Assembly (NCBI GenBank): GCA_021772075.1
Contig: JAETNQ010000009.1
Coordinates: 18,124-82,123 of the forward strand
DNA: 64,000 nt
DNA from: Lachnospiraceae bacterium
GTDB taxonomy: Bacteria > Bacillota > Clostridia > Lachnospirales > Lachnospiraceae
Reading direction: 5' to 3'
The notes under the pieces are model-generated. The model saw nothing but the letters and a program-made list of their open reading frames with translations. It was not told where the DNA came from and did no database searches. Positions 49,727 through 58,855 of the stretch are shown one piece after another; the first letter of the stretch is position 1, and every line of letters begins with the position of its first letter. The position numbers were made by a program, and so were the translations under genes.

Positions 49727-50611
49727 TTAAAGAATACCGAAATTCTTCATCGCTTTTTCCAGTCTGGGCACATTTGCCTCATCCATTTCCGTCAACGGCA
49801 TCCGCAATGTTCCAATATCCATTCCCATCAAGTCCAATGCTTTTTTTACGGGAATCGGATTTACTTCGCAGAACAGCGCTTCACAAAGCTCGACCGCTTT
49901 TCTTTGAAGCTGGCAGCTCCCTTCCACATCACCGGCAAAAAATTTCGCGCAGATATCATGCGTTTCCTTCGGAGCCACGTTGGACAAAACAGAAATCACG
50001 CCTTTTCCTCCCATGGAAAGCAACGGGACGATCTGGTCGTCATTTCCCGAATACAAATCCACTTTTCCATCTGCCAGAGCCATTAATTTTACTACCTGGG
50101 AAATATTGCCGCTGGCTTCTTTTACTCCTACGATATTTTCCACTTCCGTACAAAGCTTTACTACTGTTTCCGGGAGGACATTGCATCCCGTGCGGCTCGG
50201 CACATTGTAGATAATCGCCGGGATTTTGATTGCATCCGCTACCGTTTTATAATGGCGGTACAGCCCTTTCTGGGTCGCTTTATTATAATAGGGCGTCACT
50301 AAAAGAACGGCATCCGCCCCGTATTTTTCCGCTTCTGCAGAAAGATAGACCGCCGTCTCCGTACAGTTAGAACCGGTTCCTGCCACCACCGGGATCCTTC
50401 CCGCCACCCTTTCCACGCAGAACCGGATGACATCCAGATGCTCCTCGTGGGTCAGCGTGGAAGATTCTCCTGTCGTGCCGCACACAATAATGGCATCTGT
50501 CCCGTTTTTGATCTGGAACTCCAAAAGTTCTGCGAATTTGTCATAATTTACTTCTCCATTTGCCTTAAACGGTGTAACGATTGCAACACCGGCTCCCTGA
50601 AAAACAGCCAT
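49727..50611 (-). CDS. dapA: 4-hydroxy-tetrahydrodipicolinate synthase
   Basis: A 294-residue TIM barrel: GAGVAIVTPFKANGEVNYDKF, the IIVCGTTGESSTLTHEEH loop, the Tyr in IIYNVPSRTGCNV and the Schiff-base Lys in GVKEASGNISQV, then YSGNDDQIVPLLSMGGKGVISVLSN. It condenses pyruvate with aspartate semialdehyde, committing to lysine/DAP synthesis. AGAGGAGG precedes the start. Its ~440-base leader carries a lysine riboswitch, a terminator hairpin and two tandem hairpin repeats. Confidence 0.96.
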   Translation of the reverse strand: MAVFQGAGVAIVTPFKANGEVNYDKFAELLEFQIKNGTDAIIVCGTTGESSTLTHEEHLDVIRFCVERVAGRIPVVAGTGSNCTETAVYLSAEAEKYGADAVLLVTPYYNKATQKGLYRHYKTVADAIKIPAIIYNVPSRTGCNVLPETVVKLCTEVENIVGVKEASGNISQVVKLMALADGKVDLYSGNDDQIVPLLSMGGKGVISVLSNVAPKETHDICAKFFAGDVEGSCQLQRKAVELCEALFCEVNPIPVKKALDLMGMDIGTLRMPLTEMDEANVPRLEKAMKNFGIL

Positions 50612-50653
50612 ACTTTTTCCTCCTCTAAAATTAACGCCAACGTACTAAAAAGC

Positions 50654-50820
50654 AATCGAGTAGGGAAGGCCTTCCCTGCTCGCCGCGCGGGGCGCATGTC
50701 GCGCAAGCGACTGATTTCTTTGTGCGCCCCTGTCTAATCGAGCAGGGGGGGGCTTCTTCCCCTGCTCGCCGTGCGGGGCGCATGTCGCGTAAGCGACTGA
50801 TTTCTTTGTGCGCCCCTGCA
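50654..50820. repeat. Two tandem hairpin repeat units in the dapA leader
   Basis: Two ~83-base direct repeats (50654-50735 and 50736-50820). Each starts AATCGAGYAGG and contains two hairpins: CGAG(C/T)AGGG against CCCTGCTCG, and GGGGCGCA-N-TGCGCCCC enclosing GTCGC/GCGAC. The units differ by a few bases, mostly in loops. They lie between the riboswitch terminator and the dapA ribosome site. Confidence 0.85.
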
Positions 50821-50823
50821 CAT

Positions 50824-50856
50824 AAAACAACAAGCCGACACAACACGCGCCGGCTT
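50824..50856 (-). terminator. Terminator hairpin of the lysine riboswitch
   Basis: Minus-strand AAGCCG and CGGCTT pair around a GC-rich loop (GCGCGTGTTGTGT), followed by GTTGTTTTA. It lies 22 bases after the aptamer and is the expected expression platform: lysine binding would favour termination before dapA. Confidence 0.65.
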
Positions 50857-50877
50857 ATCATCATGCCAAATAACCTC

Positions 50878-51045
50878 GGATAGCGCACCATCGCATCGAT
50901 GACAGTCATACAGTTATTCGCTGTATGCCCAAGGGCAAAACTACAGTGCCGCTTTGTCCTTTCGGCGTCTTTTCCTTTCATTTTTCTTCTCCTGTGCCTG
51001 CCACATCCAAAAAACTACTGATAAAATACGCAACCTCTATCTCTT
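50878..51045 (-). promoter_or_regulatory. Lysine riboswitch (L box)
   Basis: In the dapA leader the minus strand carries L-box hallmarks in order: AGATAGAGGTTGCG, AGTA, GACGCCGAAAGGA, GGGCATACAGCGAATAACTG, GACTGTCATCGATG and GGTGCGCTATC. The 5' GATAG and 3' CTATC close the P1 helix. These match the lysC-type aptamer, which binds lysine and represses. A 116-codon ORF across the region is an artefact of reading the RNA as protein. Coordinates are approximate by a few bases. Confidence 0.88.
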
Positions 51046-51060
51046 TTCTACTTTAAAATT

Positions 51061-51089
51061 ATCATATCATTCTGCTGCCAGGCTGTCAA
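51061..51089 (-). promoter_or_regulatory. dapA operon promoter
   Basis: Minus-strand TTGACA (51089-51084) and TATGAT (51066-51061) are exactly 17 bases apart. Transcription would start near 51054, directly ahead of the lysine aptamer. Confidence 0.8.
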
Positions 51090-51121
51090 TGCAAGTTTAT
51101 ACTGCTTATCAATTTATAAGC

Positions 51122-51619
51122 TTATAAACCGCCCTTTACAGTTTCCAGCCTCGTCACTTCATCCGCAAGCACGCAGACATCTGCTGAAAGAGTAATGCCT
51201 GTCATAATAATATCCATCGCCTCATCCGAACGCATATCCAGCATTCCCTTCAGATCTTCCACGGAAATAATATCGTTATCAATCAGCCTCAATACCTCAT
51301 CCAGAATCAGCAGATCGCACCCGCCGGTACAAAGCACTTTTTTCGCAAAATTAAGGCCGTTCTTGATATTGATGATCTCATCCGCCTGCTGCTCTATAGA
51401 TAATTCCGCAAAATTGCCTTCCGATTTTTCAAAACGGAACAGCTTGATCTCCGGTTCCATCCTGCGCAGAAATTCCGAGTCCTCAAGCCCTCTGCCTTTC
51501 AAAAACTGGATAATGACTACACTTTTCCCCTGGCAGGCCATCGATACGGCCCTTCCCAACGCTGCCGGCGACTTTCCATGGCCGTCGCCGCTGTAAATAT
51601 GTATCGTTCCTTTTTTCAT
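51122..51619 (-). CDS. cobO: Corrinoid adenosyltransferase (CobO/BtuR type)
   Basis: 165 residues with the CobA/CobO/BtuR fold: the P-loop GDGHGKSPAALGRA near the N-terminus, VVIIQFLKGRGLEDSEFL, DLLILDEVLRLIDNDIISVEDL and the end ADEVTRLETVKGGL. It attaches adenosyl from ATP to cob(I)alamin-type corrinoids. No other cobalamin gene is adjacent. AGGAGCCGG precedes the start; a promoter lies at 51718-51746. Confidence 0.9.
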   Translation of the reverse strand: MKKGTIHIYSGDGHGKSPAALGRAVSMACQGKSVVIIQFLKGRGLEDSEFLRRMEPEIKLFRFEKSEGNFAELSIEQQADEIINIKNGLNFAKKVLCTGGCDLLILDEVLRLIDNDIISVEDLKGMLDMRSDEAMDIIMTGITLSADVCVLADEVTRLETVKGGL

Positions 51620-51717
51620 ATCCGGCTCCTATGTATATCAGCCTTTCCGGCTAATGATTACTGTCAGATATACTGATTCCATCGCTCTATGATAAGCATA
51701 TCCGCAATATTGGGAAT

Positions 51718-51746
51718 ATAATAGCACATAAATACGATAGAAGCAA
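51718..51746 (-). promoter_or_regulatory. Promoter of cobO
   Basis: Minus-strand TTGCTT (51746-51741) and TATTAT (51723-51718) have a 17-base spacer. It lies 22 bases beyond the edge of palindromic element copy C. Confidence 0.55.
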
Positions 51747-51767
51747 CCTTTTCTTACACAGCTGTAC

Positions 51768-52136
51768 GGAAATCCATTTTTGCGGGCTGCGGGCATGACA
51801 GGGCGGGAAAGAAGAAGGGCGGCGGCAGGAAGGCAGGGGGAGCAGATGGGGAATAACTTCGCCGTGCCGACTTCGGGAAATGGATTTTCTAAATATTCCG
51901 GTGTCGTTGTACCAGCCGGACGCAATCGTCCGCGATTCGCCATCCAGGCTCATTGCGGACTTTTGGTGACATCCTTGTCACCAAATTGCTGCCTGTCAAA
52001 CGGAATATTAAGAAAATCTCATTTCCCTGCGTGAGGCAACGGCGAAGTTATTCCCCATCTGCGCCCCCTGCCTTTCTGCCGCCGCCCTCCTTCTTTCCCG
52101 CCCTGTCATGCCCGCAGCCCGCAAAAATGGATTTCC
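51768..52136. repeat. Long palindromic element, copy C
   Basis: A 369-bp hairpin in the same orientation as copy A and nearly the same sequence. The arms begin GGAAATCCATTTTTGCGGGC and end with the complement. The core hairpin TTTGGTGACA-TCCT-TGTCACCAAA is at 51962-51985. Where the arms differ from copy A (for example ATGACAGGG against ATGGCAGGG) the opposite arm usually changes too (CCCTGTCAT against CCCTGCCAT). ACAGCTGT flanks both sides. It lies between the ssb stop and the cobO promoter. Confidence 0.9.
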
Positions 52137-52158
52137 GTGATACAGCTGTCAGCCATCC

Positions 52159-52788
52159 CTAATCTTCTACCAATTCCAGTTTGCTCACGGAAACCTCGTA
52201 TGCCACCCTTTTTTCCAATTGGTCATCCGATATTTTTTTCATATATTCCCTGCTTTGTATCCTGCCCCACACGGCGCATCTGGCGCCCACTTCAAAATTG
52301 CTGGCAAACCTGGCATTCCTGCCCCAGCAGATACAGGGTATATAATCCGACTTCCCATACGGCCGGTTGACCGCCAAAAGCAAATCGGCAATTTCCCTTC
52401 CCAAAGGTGTTTTCCGGTAAACCGGTTCTTTACAAATATATCCGTCCAAATAGATCTGGTTGGATTTCGTACTTTCGCCGATTTCATCCACAAAATCGAT
52501 CTCCCTTGCAAAGACAGAAAGCACCAGCTTGTTTTTTCTTTCCTCATGCCGGTTATAAGAACGGAACTGCCCGTTTACCGCTATGTACATGCCTTTATAA
52601 TCTCCGTTTACATCGAGCAGCCTTTCCGATACCATCAACGGAATAATATCGATCGAATCGCTCAGCCTTTCCACGCGGACATCTACCATATAAAAACCTT
52701 CCCCGAATATCTCGTGGCTGAAAACGAAATCGCTGACGATTTCCCCCATAATCACCACCTGGTTGTTTTCAATTACCTTATCTGTCAT
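52159..52788 (-). CDS. Single-stranded DNA-binding protein with two OB-type domains
   Basis: About 209 residues. The first OB-like half (NNQVVIMGEIVSDFVFSHEIFGEGFYMVDVRVERLSDSIDIIPLMVSERLL) and the second (NQIYLDGYICKEPVYRKTPLGREIADLLLAVNRPYGKSDYIPCICWGRNARFA) both match SSB motifs. It lacks the acidic tail of housekeeping SSB (DDDIPF), ending VSKLELVED, so it is a paralogue. ATG 52788 follows GGGAGAAC. The 266 bases upstream, to azlD, hold no gene I can support. Confidence 0.82.
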   Translation of the reverse strand: MTDKVIENNQVVIMGEIVSDFVFSHEIFGEGFYMVDVRVERLSDSIDIIPLMVSERLLDVNGDYKGMYIAVNGQFRSYNRHEERKNKLVLSVFAREIDFVDEIGESTKSNQIYLDGYICKEPVYRKTPLGREIADLLLAVNRPYGKSDYIPCICWGRNARFASNFEVGARCAVWGRIQSREYMKKISDDQLEKRVAYEVSVSKLELVED

Positions 52789-53054
52789 GCTTTGTTCTCC
52801 CTTCTTACATTTAAAGAATTTTTTCCCGTATGTAATATTAATATACCGCAAATCGGGAGGGATAGAACATTAAGGCACCGCGCAACGGATAGCAGTTTTT
52901 CAAAAATGGCGGTTTTATGCGGGTTGGGGGGATTCGGAACAGAAAAAAAATTATATAAGGCATCGCTGCGCAGGGCGGCTTGGAGGGGGAGCCGGTTCGC
53001 CCGCCGCCGGAAAACAGGACTCCCCTCCTCCAAATCTTATCACCGGCCAGACAG

Positions 53055-53384
53055 TCAGCGGAAGTAATTTTGAACGAGGAACATATATAAAGCGGTTCCG
53101 GCTCCGATGCTGAGAAGGGTATTTTTCTTCCATTTGTGGAGGATAACAATAAAGACAGCGGCTATGGCTTCCGGGATGGCGTAATGGCCGCTTGAGAAGG
53201 AATCTTTCAGGCAGTATACGACCAACATGCCGATAACGGCATAGGGAAGGACTTTTCCCAGATAGGCGATATAAGCGGGAGGGGTTTTTCCTTCCGGGAA
53301 AATAATAAAAGGAAGGAATCTTGTGAGCATGGTTCCTGCCGCAACAACAGCAATCGTCAGAATCTTTTGTATCGTTGTCACCAC
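53055..53384 (-). CDS. azlD: AzlD-family branched-chain amino acid exporter subunit
   Basis: A 109-residue protein with three to four spans: [55 protein letters not shown] is characteristic AzlD. It works with AzlC to export branched-chain amino acids. Its start overlaps the azlC end by seven bases. Confidence 0.9.
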   Translation of the reverse strand: MVTTIQKILTIAVVAAGTMLTRFLPFIIFPEGKTPPAYIAYLGKVLPYAVIGMLVVYCLKDSFSSGHYAIPEAIAAVFIVILHKWKKNTLLSIGAGTALYMFLVQNYFR

Positions 53385-54079
53385 TCTTTCTCCTCCGTTT
53401 CTTCCCTATTTCTTTTTTTACCAGCCAAAAGGCAAAGGATAATGCTCGCCATGGATGGCAATATAAAGTTTCCGCTTCCGAATACCGCCAGGCAGACTGC
53501 GGAACAACCGAGTCCGGCCAAAGCAGGTTTGTGGTTTTTTGTCTTTTCCCATTGGTCAATAAACATGACGAGAAATAAGGCTGTCATGACAAATTCGATG
53601 CCTGTCGTATCAAAATGGACGGCATACCCCAGCAAAGCGCCGAGGACGGAGCCTGTCACCCAATAAATATGATTCAGCAAGGTGACAAACAGCATAAACC
53701 ATCCTCTGTCCACATCCGGCGGGGGATCCGCCGTGCAATTCACGGAAAAGGACTCATCGCACATCCCGTAAATCAGATACGGCTTTTTCCACCCCATATT
53801 CTTATATTTTTCCAGCATGGATATGCCATAGAAAAGATGCCTGGCATTCACCATCAGGGTGAGCAAGAAGGCGTGGAGCGGATGAAACGCGGCCAATAAA
53901 AGATTTACCGTCACAAACTCCATGGAACCGGCAAAAATAACCAGGCTCATCATCATAGGATAAATAAAAGAAAATCCCTTGCTTTTCATCAAAAAACCAT
54001 AGGACATCCCTAAAAAGAGAAATCCCGCGCAAATCGGCAGCGTATACGGCGCCGCTGCCCGGAATGCTTTTTTCTTCAT
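53378..54079 (-). CDS. azlC: AzlC-family branched-chain amino acid exporter subunit
   Basis: A 233-residue membrane protein: [48 protein letters not shown] and [19 protein letters not shown] are the AzlC family hallmarks. It forms the large subunit with AzlD. The start overlaps the upstream small membrane-protein gene by four bases (ATGA), giving a three-gene coupled operon. Confidence 0.92.
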   Translation of the reverse strand: MKKKAFRAAAPYTLPICAGFLFLGMSYGFLMKSKGFSFIYPMMMSLVIFAGSMEFVTVNLLLAAFHPLHAFLLTLMVNARHLFYGISMLEKYKNMGWKKPYLIYGMCDESFSVNCTADPPPDVDRGWFMLFVTLLNHIYWVTGSVLGALLGYAVHFDTTGIEFVMTALFLVMFIDQWEKTKNHKPALAGLGCSAVCLAVFGSGNFILPSMASIILCLLAGKKRNREETEEKEW

Positions 54080-54426
54080 TGCGGATTCCCCCTGCCTTTT
54101 TTATATTTCTTTTCAATAACAAGCGAATAAACCGCCATCGCCGCAATGCTCTCTGCCATGGTTCCCACAATAGACAGCACGATCCATGCGGAGCCCTGCC
54201 CTGCGATCAAAGGAATCCCTAAAGCAGTAAACACAATCCCGAACATACAAAACAGCTTAGATATTGCACGGTTATATTTTTTAATATCCACGACTTCAAA
54301 CATCTCCGCATTGGCCCAAAACCCCATCGGCACCGATTTCTTTGAAAACCACGCACGGACTCCCCAACACACAAACATACCGCCGCAAACGCACCATATA
54401 ATAAAACCGATTATCCTTCCTTCCAT
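54076..54426 (-). CDS. Small membrane protein upstream of azlCD
   Basis: About 116 residues from ATG 54426 (MEGRIIGFIIWCVCGGMFVCWGVRAW), with three spans. A central segment reads SKKSVPMGFWANAEMFEVVDIKKYNRAISKLF, seen in DUF3784-like hypothetical proteins of Firmicutes. I chose this start because GGAGG lies eight bases upstream; an ATG at 54453 is also possible. Coupled to azlC, but a role in amino acid export is only inferred. Confidence 0.65.
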   Translation of the reverse strand: MEGRIIGFIIWCVCGGMFVCWGVRAWFSKKSVPMGFWANAEMFEVVDIKKYNRAISKLFCMFGIVFTALGIPLIAGQGSAWIVLSIVGTMAESIAAMAVYSLVIEKKYKKGRGNPQ

Positions 54427-54573
54427 TCCCAATGCCTCCATACCAATTTCCATTTACCGCCTGAATTCTAACATAAGCCCCCGGCAGATGCAAGACTTAT
54501 GCCGAAATCAAATCCGGCTTTGGAAAGCGGCACGTCCTGATGAAGCCAAATTCGATTTCCTTGCAAGTCCCCC

Positions 54574-54602
54574 TTGCAACTTCCCCGCCGCAGTGCTATA
54601 CT
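54574..54602 (+). promoter_or_regulatory. Promoter of typA
   Basis: TTGCAA (54574-54579) and TATACT (54597-54602) with a 17-base spacer. TTGCAAGTCCCCCTTGCAA just upstream is a perfect seven-base inverted repeat (54561-54579) that includes the -35 box. Confidence 0.6.
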
Positions 54603-54669
54603 ATATCAGTTTAAAAACCGCAAATATTATGCCTGTTTACAGGCTGAGAGAAAGGCATGGTTATTATTT

Positions 54670-56499
54670 ATGAAACAAACCAGAGAAGACGTAAGAAACA
54701 TTGCTATTATCGCCCACGTTGACCACGGCAAGACAACGCTGGTGGACGAGCTTCTGAAGCAAAGCGGCGTTTTCCGCGAAAACCAGGAAGTTGCGGAACG
54801 CGTAATGGACTCCAACGATATCGAGCGGGAACGCGGAATTACTATTTTATCCAAGAATACCGCTGTCATTTATAAAGGTACTAAAATCAATATTATCGAC
54901 ACCCCCGGCCACGCCGATTTCGGCGGCGAGGTGGAACGCGTCCTGAAAATGGTAAACGGCGTCATCCTTGTGGTGGATGCATTTGAAGGAACTATGCCCC
55001 AGACGAAATTCGTCCTTCGGAAAGCGCTGGAGCTGCAGCTTCCCGTTATCGTCTGCATCAATAAGATCGACCGCCCCGAGGCGCGCCCGAGGGAAGTCAT
55101 CGACGAAGTGCTGGAACTGTTCATCGATCTGGATGCCAGCGAAGAGCAATTGGACTGCCCTTTTATCTTCGCTTCCGCCAAAACAGGAATTGCCTCCCTG
55201 GACATGGATACGAAAGGGAAAGACATGACTCCTCTTTTCGAAACGATCCTGGACTATATCCCGGCCCCCGAAGGCGACCCGGATGCCGGGACACAGGTTC
55301 TGATCAGCACCATCGACTATAACGAATACGTGGGAAGAATCGGCGTCGGAAAAGTGGACAACGGTTCCGTAAAAGTCAACCAGGAAGTCGTCATTGTCAA
55401 CCATCATGAACCCGACAAAATGAAAAAAGTCAAAGTCAGCAAGCTTTATGAATTCGACGGTTTAAATAAGGTAGATGTGAAGGAAGCCGGCATCGGCTCT
55501 ATCGTGGCCATCTCCGGCATCGCGGACATCCATATCGGCGACACTCTCTGCGCGCCGGAAAATCCTGTTCCGATTCCTTTCCAGAAGATTTCGGAACCTA
55601 CCATTGCTATGCACTTTATCGTCAATGACTCCCCTCTTGCCGGAAGGGAAGGAAAATATATCACCAGCCGCCATCTCCGCGACCGGCTGTTCCGGGAATT
55701 AAATACCGACGTTTCCCTTCGAGTGGAGGAAACGGATACGACGGAAGCTTTTAAAGTCTCGGGCCGGGGCGAGCTGCATCTGTCCGTATTGATCGAAAAT
55801 ATGCGGCGGGAAGGCTATGAATTCGCCGTCAGCAAAGCGGAAGTCCTATATAAAACAGACGACAACGGGAAAAAACTGGAACCGATGGAACTTACTTATA
55901 TCGATGTCCCGGAAGAATTTTCGGGTACCGTCATCGAAAAACTGAGCCAGCGGAAAGGGGAACTCTTAAATATGGGAACCGCTTCCGGCGGCTATACCCG
56001 CTTGGAATTCTCCATCCCCTCCAGAGGCCTGATCGGCTACCGGGGCGAATTTATGACGGATACCAAGGGCAACGGCATCATGAACAGCTCCTTTAACGGC
56101 TACGGCCCCTATAAAGGCGATATCCAATACAGGAAACAAGGTTCCCTGATCGCGTTTGAAGCGGGGGAAGCCATTACTTACGGGCTTTACAATGCCCAGG
56201 AAAGGGGCACTCTTTTTATCGGCCCCGGGGAAAAGGTTTACTCAGGCATGGTGGTCGGCCAGAGCAGCCGGGGAGAAGATATCGAATTAAATGTATGCAA
56301 GAAAAAACAGCTCACCAATACCCGTTCCTCCAGCGCGGACGAAGCGCTGCGCCTGACGCCGCCCAAGGTTCTGAGCCTGGAGCAAGCGCTGGAATTCATC
56401 GATACTGACGAGCTGTTAGAGGTCACGCCCTCCTCCTTAAGGATCCGCAAAAAGATCCTGGATCCTACCATGCGGAAAAGAGCTGCTTTCCATCACTAA
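54670..56499 (+). CDS. typA: Ribosome-associated GTPase TypA/BipA
   Basis: A 609-residue translational GTPase: G1 [16 protein letters not shown]2 ERGITI, G3 [13 protein letters not shown]4 [10 protein letters not shown], then EF-G-like domains II-III and V ([29 protein letters not shown]) and the TypA-specific C-terminal domain ([46 protein letters not shown]). It binds the ribosome and aids assembly and stress adaptation. The open frame extends upstream, but ATG 54670 begins the family N-terminus. The end overlaps the convergent YhfC gene by four bases. Confidence 0.95.
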   Translation: MKQTREDVRNIAIIAHVDHGKTTLVDELLKQSGVFRENQEVAERVMDSNDIERERGITILSKNTAVIYKGTKINIIDTPGHADFGGEVERVLKMVNGVILVVDAFEGTMPQTKFVLRKALELQLPVIVCINKIDRPEARPREVIDEVLELFIDLDASEEQLDCPFIFASAKTGIASLDMDTKGKDMTPLFETILDYIPAPEGDPDAGTQVLISTIDYNEYVGRIGVGKVDNGSVKVNQEVVIVNHHEPDKMKKVKVSKLYEFDGLNKVDVKEAGIGSIVAISGIADIHIGDTLCAPENPVPIPFQKISEPTIAMHFIVNDSPLAGREGKYITSRHLRDRLFRELNTDVSLRVEETDTTEAFKVSGRGELHLSVLIENMRREGYEFAVSKAEVLYKTDDNGKKLEPMELTYIDVPEEFSGTVIEKLSQRKGELLNMGTASGGYTRLEFSIPSRGLIGYRGEFMTDTKGNGIMNSSFNGYGPYKGDIQYRKQGSLIAFEAGEAITYGLYNAQERGTLFIGPGEKVYSGMVVGQSSRGEDIELNVCKKKQLTNTRSSSADEALRLTPPKVLSLEQALEFIDTDELLEVTPSSLRIRKKILDPTMRKRAAFHH

Positions 56500-57317
56500 T
56501 CATCGTTTGTTTCCGCATCTGCCATCCCTTGGTAGATGCGGTATGCAAAATAAGCGGTAAAAGCTGTAATGGCAGCGATGATGGCCTCCATCACCACAAG
56601 GCTGCCCAGCACGCCCCTCTGGTAGAGTACCGCAAAGATATCCAAAAACATATGGATCAAAATTGCCAGAGGATATAAGTACCATTTTTCCGGCCTGTGA
56701 GCCGCTGAAAATACGAACACGGACAGGGCGATATGGAAAATAATGGTGGAAATTCTTTCTATCCCCGCCAGCAGGAAGTGGTAAGACGGCGTAAGAAGCA
56801 ATGCTTCCAGACTCGCCCTCACAATATCTTTGGAATTCTCCGGAACCAGCGCCACATAACCGTCCACGCCTCCCAGGGAGCGGATCGTCAGAATCATGAT
56901 CATGGAGCTGGCCATGGAAATTCCCACTACCAGAATCGATTCGATTCCGCCATGGCCGATTCCATAGGTTATGGCGTTTTCTCTTTCCTTCTTATTTTTC
57001 ATCACGGTCTTAAATGCCAGAAAACGCCCGGTTTCCTCAAACACGCCTGCCGCCAGCGCCCCATACAGCACAAAAGCCCAAAGATTCCCGTTCACAAACT
57101 CGGAAAGCACCGACGGCCTGATCAGGACAAAATAATGGAGAACCTGCTCCAAAAACAGGGAAAATATAACAAACACGGCGGCTCCTGCCCAAAAAGGCGA
57201 CATTTTCAGCCCACGTTTCTTTCTCATCCATACAATCAGCATCACCACCGGCAGCAACAGGGAAATTGCCAGCGCAATCCCCATATCCATAATCGTCACC
57301 CACAAACCATCCATCAT
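56496..57317 (-). CDS. YhfC-family intramembrane metalloprotease-like protein
   Basis: A 273-residue protein with about seven spans. Motif-bearing segments GVFEETGRFLAFKTVMKNKKERENAITYGIGHGGIES (E-E and H-G-G-x-E) and LAILIHMFLDIFAVLYQ place it in the YhfC family, related to CPBP/PrsW-type membrane proteases. Substrates are unknown. It lies between typA (convergent) and mgtE (same strand, 44 bases upstream). Confidence 0.85.
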   Translation of the reverse strand: MMDGLWVTIMDMGIALAISLLLPVVMLIVWMRKKRGLKMSPFWAGAAVFVIFSLFLEQVLHYFVLIRPSVLSEFVNGNLWAFVLYGALAAGVFEETGRFLAFKTVMKNKKERENAITYGIGHGGIESILVVGISMASSMIMILTIRSLGGVDGYVALVPENSKDIVRASLEALLLTPSYHFLLAGIERISTIIFHIALSVFVFSAAHRPEKWYLYPLAILIHMFLDIFAVLYQRGVLGSLVVMEAIIAAITAFTAYFAYRIYQGMADAETNDD

Positions 57318-57361
57318 CCTATTATGTCCTTTCTATTCATCGCTCTATGGCCTGTCATCCT

Positions 57362-58711
57362 TCATACATGTAAAATCTCCGTGGCAATCGCAAAATAAAT
57401 CACCAGCGATAAAGCGTCCACGATCGTTGTAATAAACGGGCTTGCCATCACCGCCGGATCAAAGCCCAGCCTCTTTGCCAGCACAGGAAGGCTGCAGCCG
57501 ATCATCTTCGCGATCGCCACGGCGGCGATCAGCGTAAGGCATACTACCGCCGCCACGCCCAGCCCGACCTTGTCAAAAAGCATCAGCTTGACAAAATAAG
57601 CGGCGGAAAGCGTCGCTCCGCAGATAAAAGCTACCCGCAGCTCCTTCCAGAGGATTTTCGGCACATCCGAATAACCGATTTCATTCAGCGAAAGCCCCCT
57701 GATAATCGTAACGCTCGCCTGGCCTCCCGCATTTCCCCCGGTATCCATCAGCATCGGGATAAAAGCCGTCAAAATCGGGAATACGCTGAGCGCATCTTCA
57801 AAAGAAGTAATAATGCTTCCCGTAAAAGTAGCGGAAATCATCAAAAGAAGCAGCCAGGGGATCCTTTTTTTCCAAGTTTCAAAAACCCCTGTTTTCATAT
57901 AAGGCTTATCGCTCGGCACGATAGCCGCCATTTTTTCAATATCTTCCGTCGCCTCTTCCTGGAGGATATCCACCACGTCGTCCACCGTAATAATGCCTAC
58001 CAGCCTTCCTTCATTGTCCGCCACAGGCATGGAGGTAAAGTCATACTTCTGGAACTGCCTGGCAACCTCTTCCTGATCCATCATCGTATTCAGATATACC
58101 ACATTTTCATGCATAATATCCCCGATCACGGCATCCGAAGGGCTGATCAGCAAATAGCGCAGCGCCACTGTCCCCACGAGGGTCCTCTTGGAATCCAGCA
58201 CATAACAGATATTGATCGTCTCGCTGTCCACCCCTATCTTCCGGATCCTCTGTATGGCGTCTTCTACCGTCATGTTTTCTTTTAAGTCCACATATTCCAC
58301 CGTCATAATGCTTCCGGCAGAATCCTCCGGATACCGGAGAAGATGGTTGATATCCCTCCTCGTATCCGCCTTTGCGCTGGCCAGCAGCTTTTTTACAATA
58401 TTGGCCGGCATCTCTTCCAGCAGGTCCGTCGCATCGTCCGCCATCAGGTTATCGATAATATTGGCAGCCTCCCTTTCGGAAAGGGACACGATAATAAACT
58501 GCTGGCTGTCCACTTCCAGATACGAAAATACATCCGCCGCCATGCTCTTCGGCAGAATGCGGAATATTTTCAGAAGCTCTTCCTCCTCCAGCCCCTCCAT
58601 AATGGCCGCGATATCTGCGATATTCATATCGGCGATCCTTTGGCGGAGCCTGGTATACTGCTTGGTTTCAAGCAATTCCTTAATTACATCCAGTTCTTTT
58701 GTCTCATCCAT
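57362..58711 (-). CDS. mgtE: Magnesium transporter MgtE
   Basis: 449 residues: an N-terminal helical MgtE_N domain (~10-130), a CBS pair (~135-255, e.g. AVIGDIMHENVVYLNTMMDQEEVARQFQKYDFTSMPVADNEGRLVGIITVDD) and five spans with the pore signature MDTGGNAGGQASVTIIRGL. The channel imports Mg2+ and closes when its cytoplasmic domains bind Mg2+. GGAGGAAC precedes the start. That start lies inside a 36-codon leader ORF with a stronger ribosome site, and a dedicated promoter overlaps the yigZ end. Confidence 0.95.
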   Translation of the reverse strand: MDETKELDVIKELLETKQYTRLRQRIADMNIADIAAIMEGLEEEELLKIFRILPKSMAADVFSYLEVDSQQFIIVSLSEREAANIIDNLMADDATDLLEEMPANIVKKLLASAKADTRRDINHLLRYPEDSAGSIMTVEYVDLKENMTVEDAIQRIRKIGVDSETINICYVLDSKRTLVGTVALRYLLISPSDAVIGDIMHENVVYLNTMMDQEEVARQFQKYDFTSMPVADNEGRLVGIITVDDVVDILQEEATEDIEKMAAIVPSDKPYMKTGVFETWKKRIPWLLLLMISATFTGSIITSFEDALSVFPILTAFIPMLMDTGGNAGGQASVTIIRGLSLNEIGYSDVPKILWKELRVAFICGATLSAAYFVKLMLFDKVGLGVAAVVCLTLIAAVAIAKMIGCSLPVLAKRLGFDPAVMASPFITTIVDALSLVIYFAIATEILHV

Positions 58712-58794
58712 AGCAATGTTCCTCCATATGTGATTTTTATGCTCCGCCCGGGGAGAGGTATATCCGAATTGGATGTACTGACTTTCTGTTTCAT
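58684..58794 (-). CDS. 36-codon leader ORF overlapping the mgtE start
   Basis: ATG 58794 sits behind AAAGGAGGTGG, a near-perfect ribosome site. It encodes MKQKVSTSNSDIPLPGRSIK and ITYGGTLLWMRQKNWM, ending 28 bases inside mgtE in another frame. The mgtE ribosome site lies within its codons for YGG. This arrangement suggests translational coupling or leader-peptide control; the IPLPG stretch could slow ribosomes. I know of no described homologue. Confidence 0.55.
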   Translation of the reverse strand: MKQKVSTSNSDIPLPGRSIKITYGGTLLWMRQKNWM

Positions 58795-58855
58795 AAAAAC
58801 CACCTCCTTTCGCAACACTGCATGAAATACATCTGTCTGTTTCCTCTGATTATAA

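Noticed and set aside
50631..50981. A 116-codon minus-strand ORF upstream of dapA with a fair ribosome site
   Set aside because: Its sequence is the lysine aptamer, the terminator and two hairpin repeats read as codons; the RNA motifs explain it fully.
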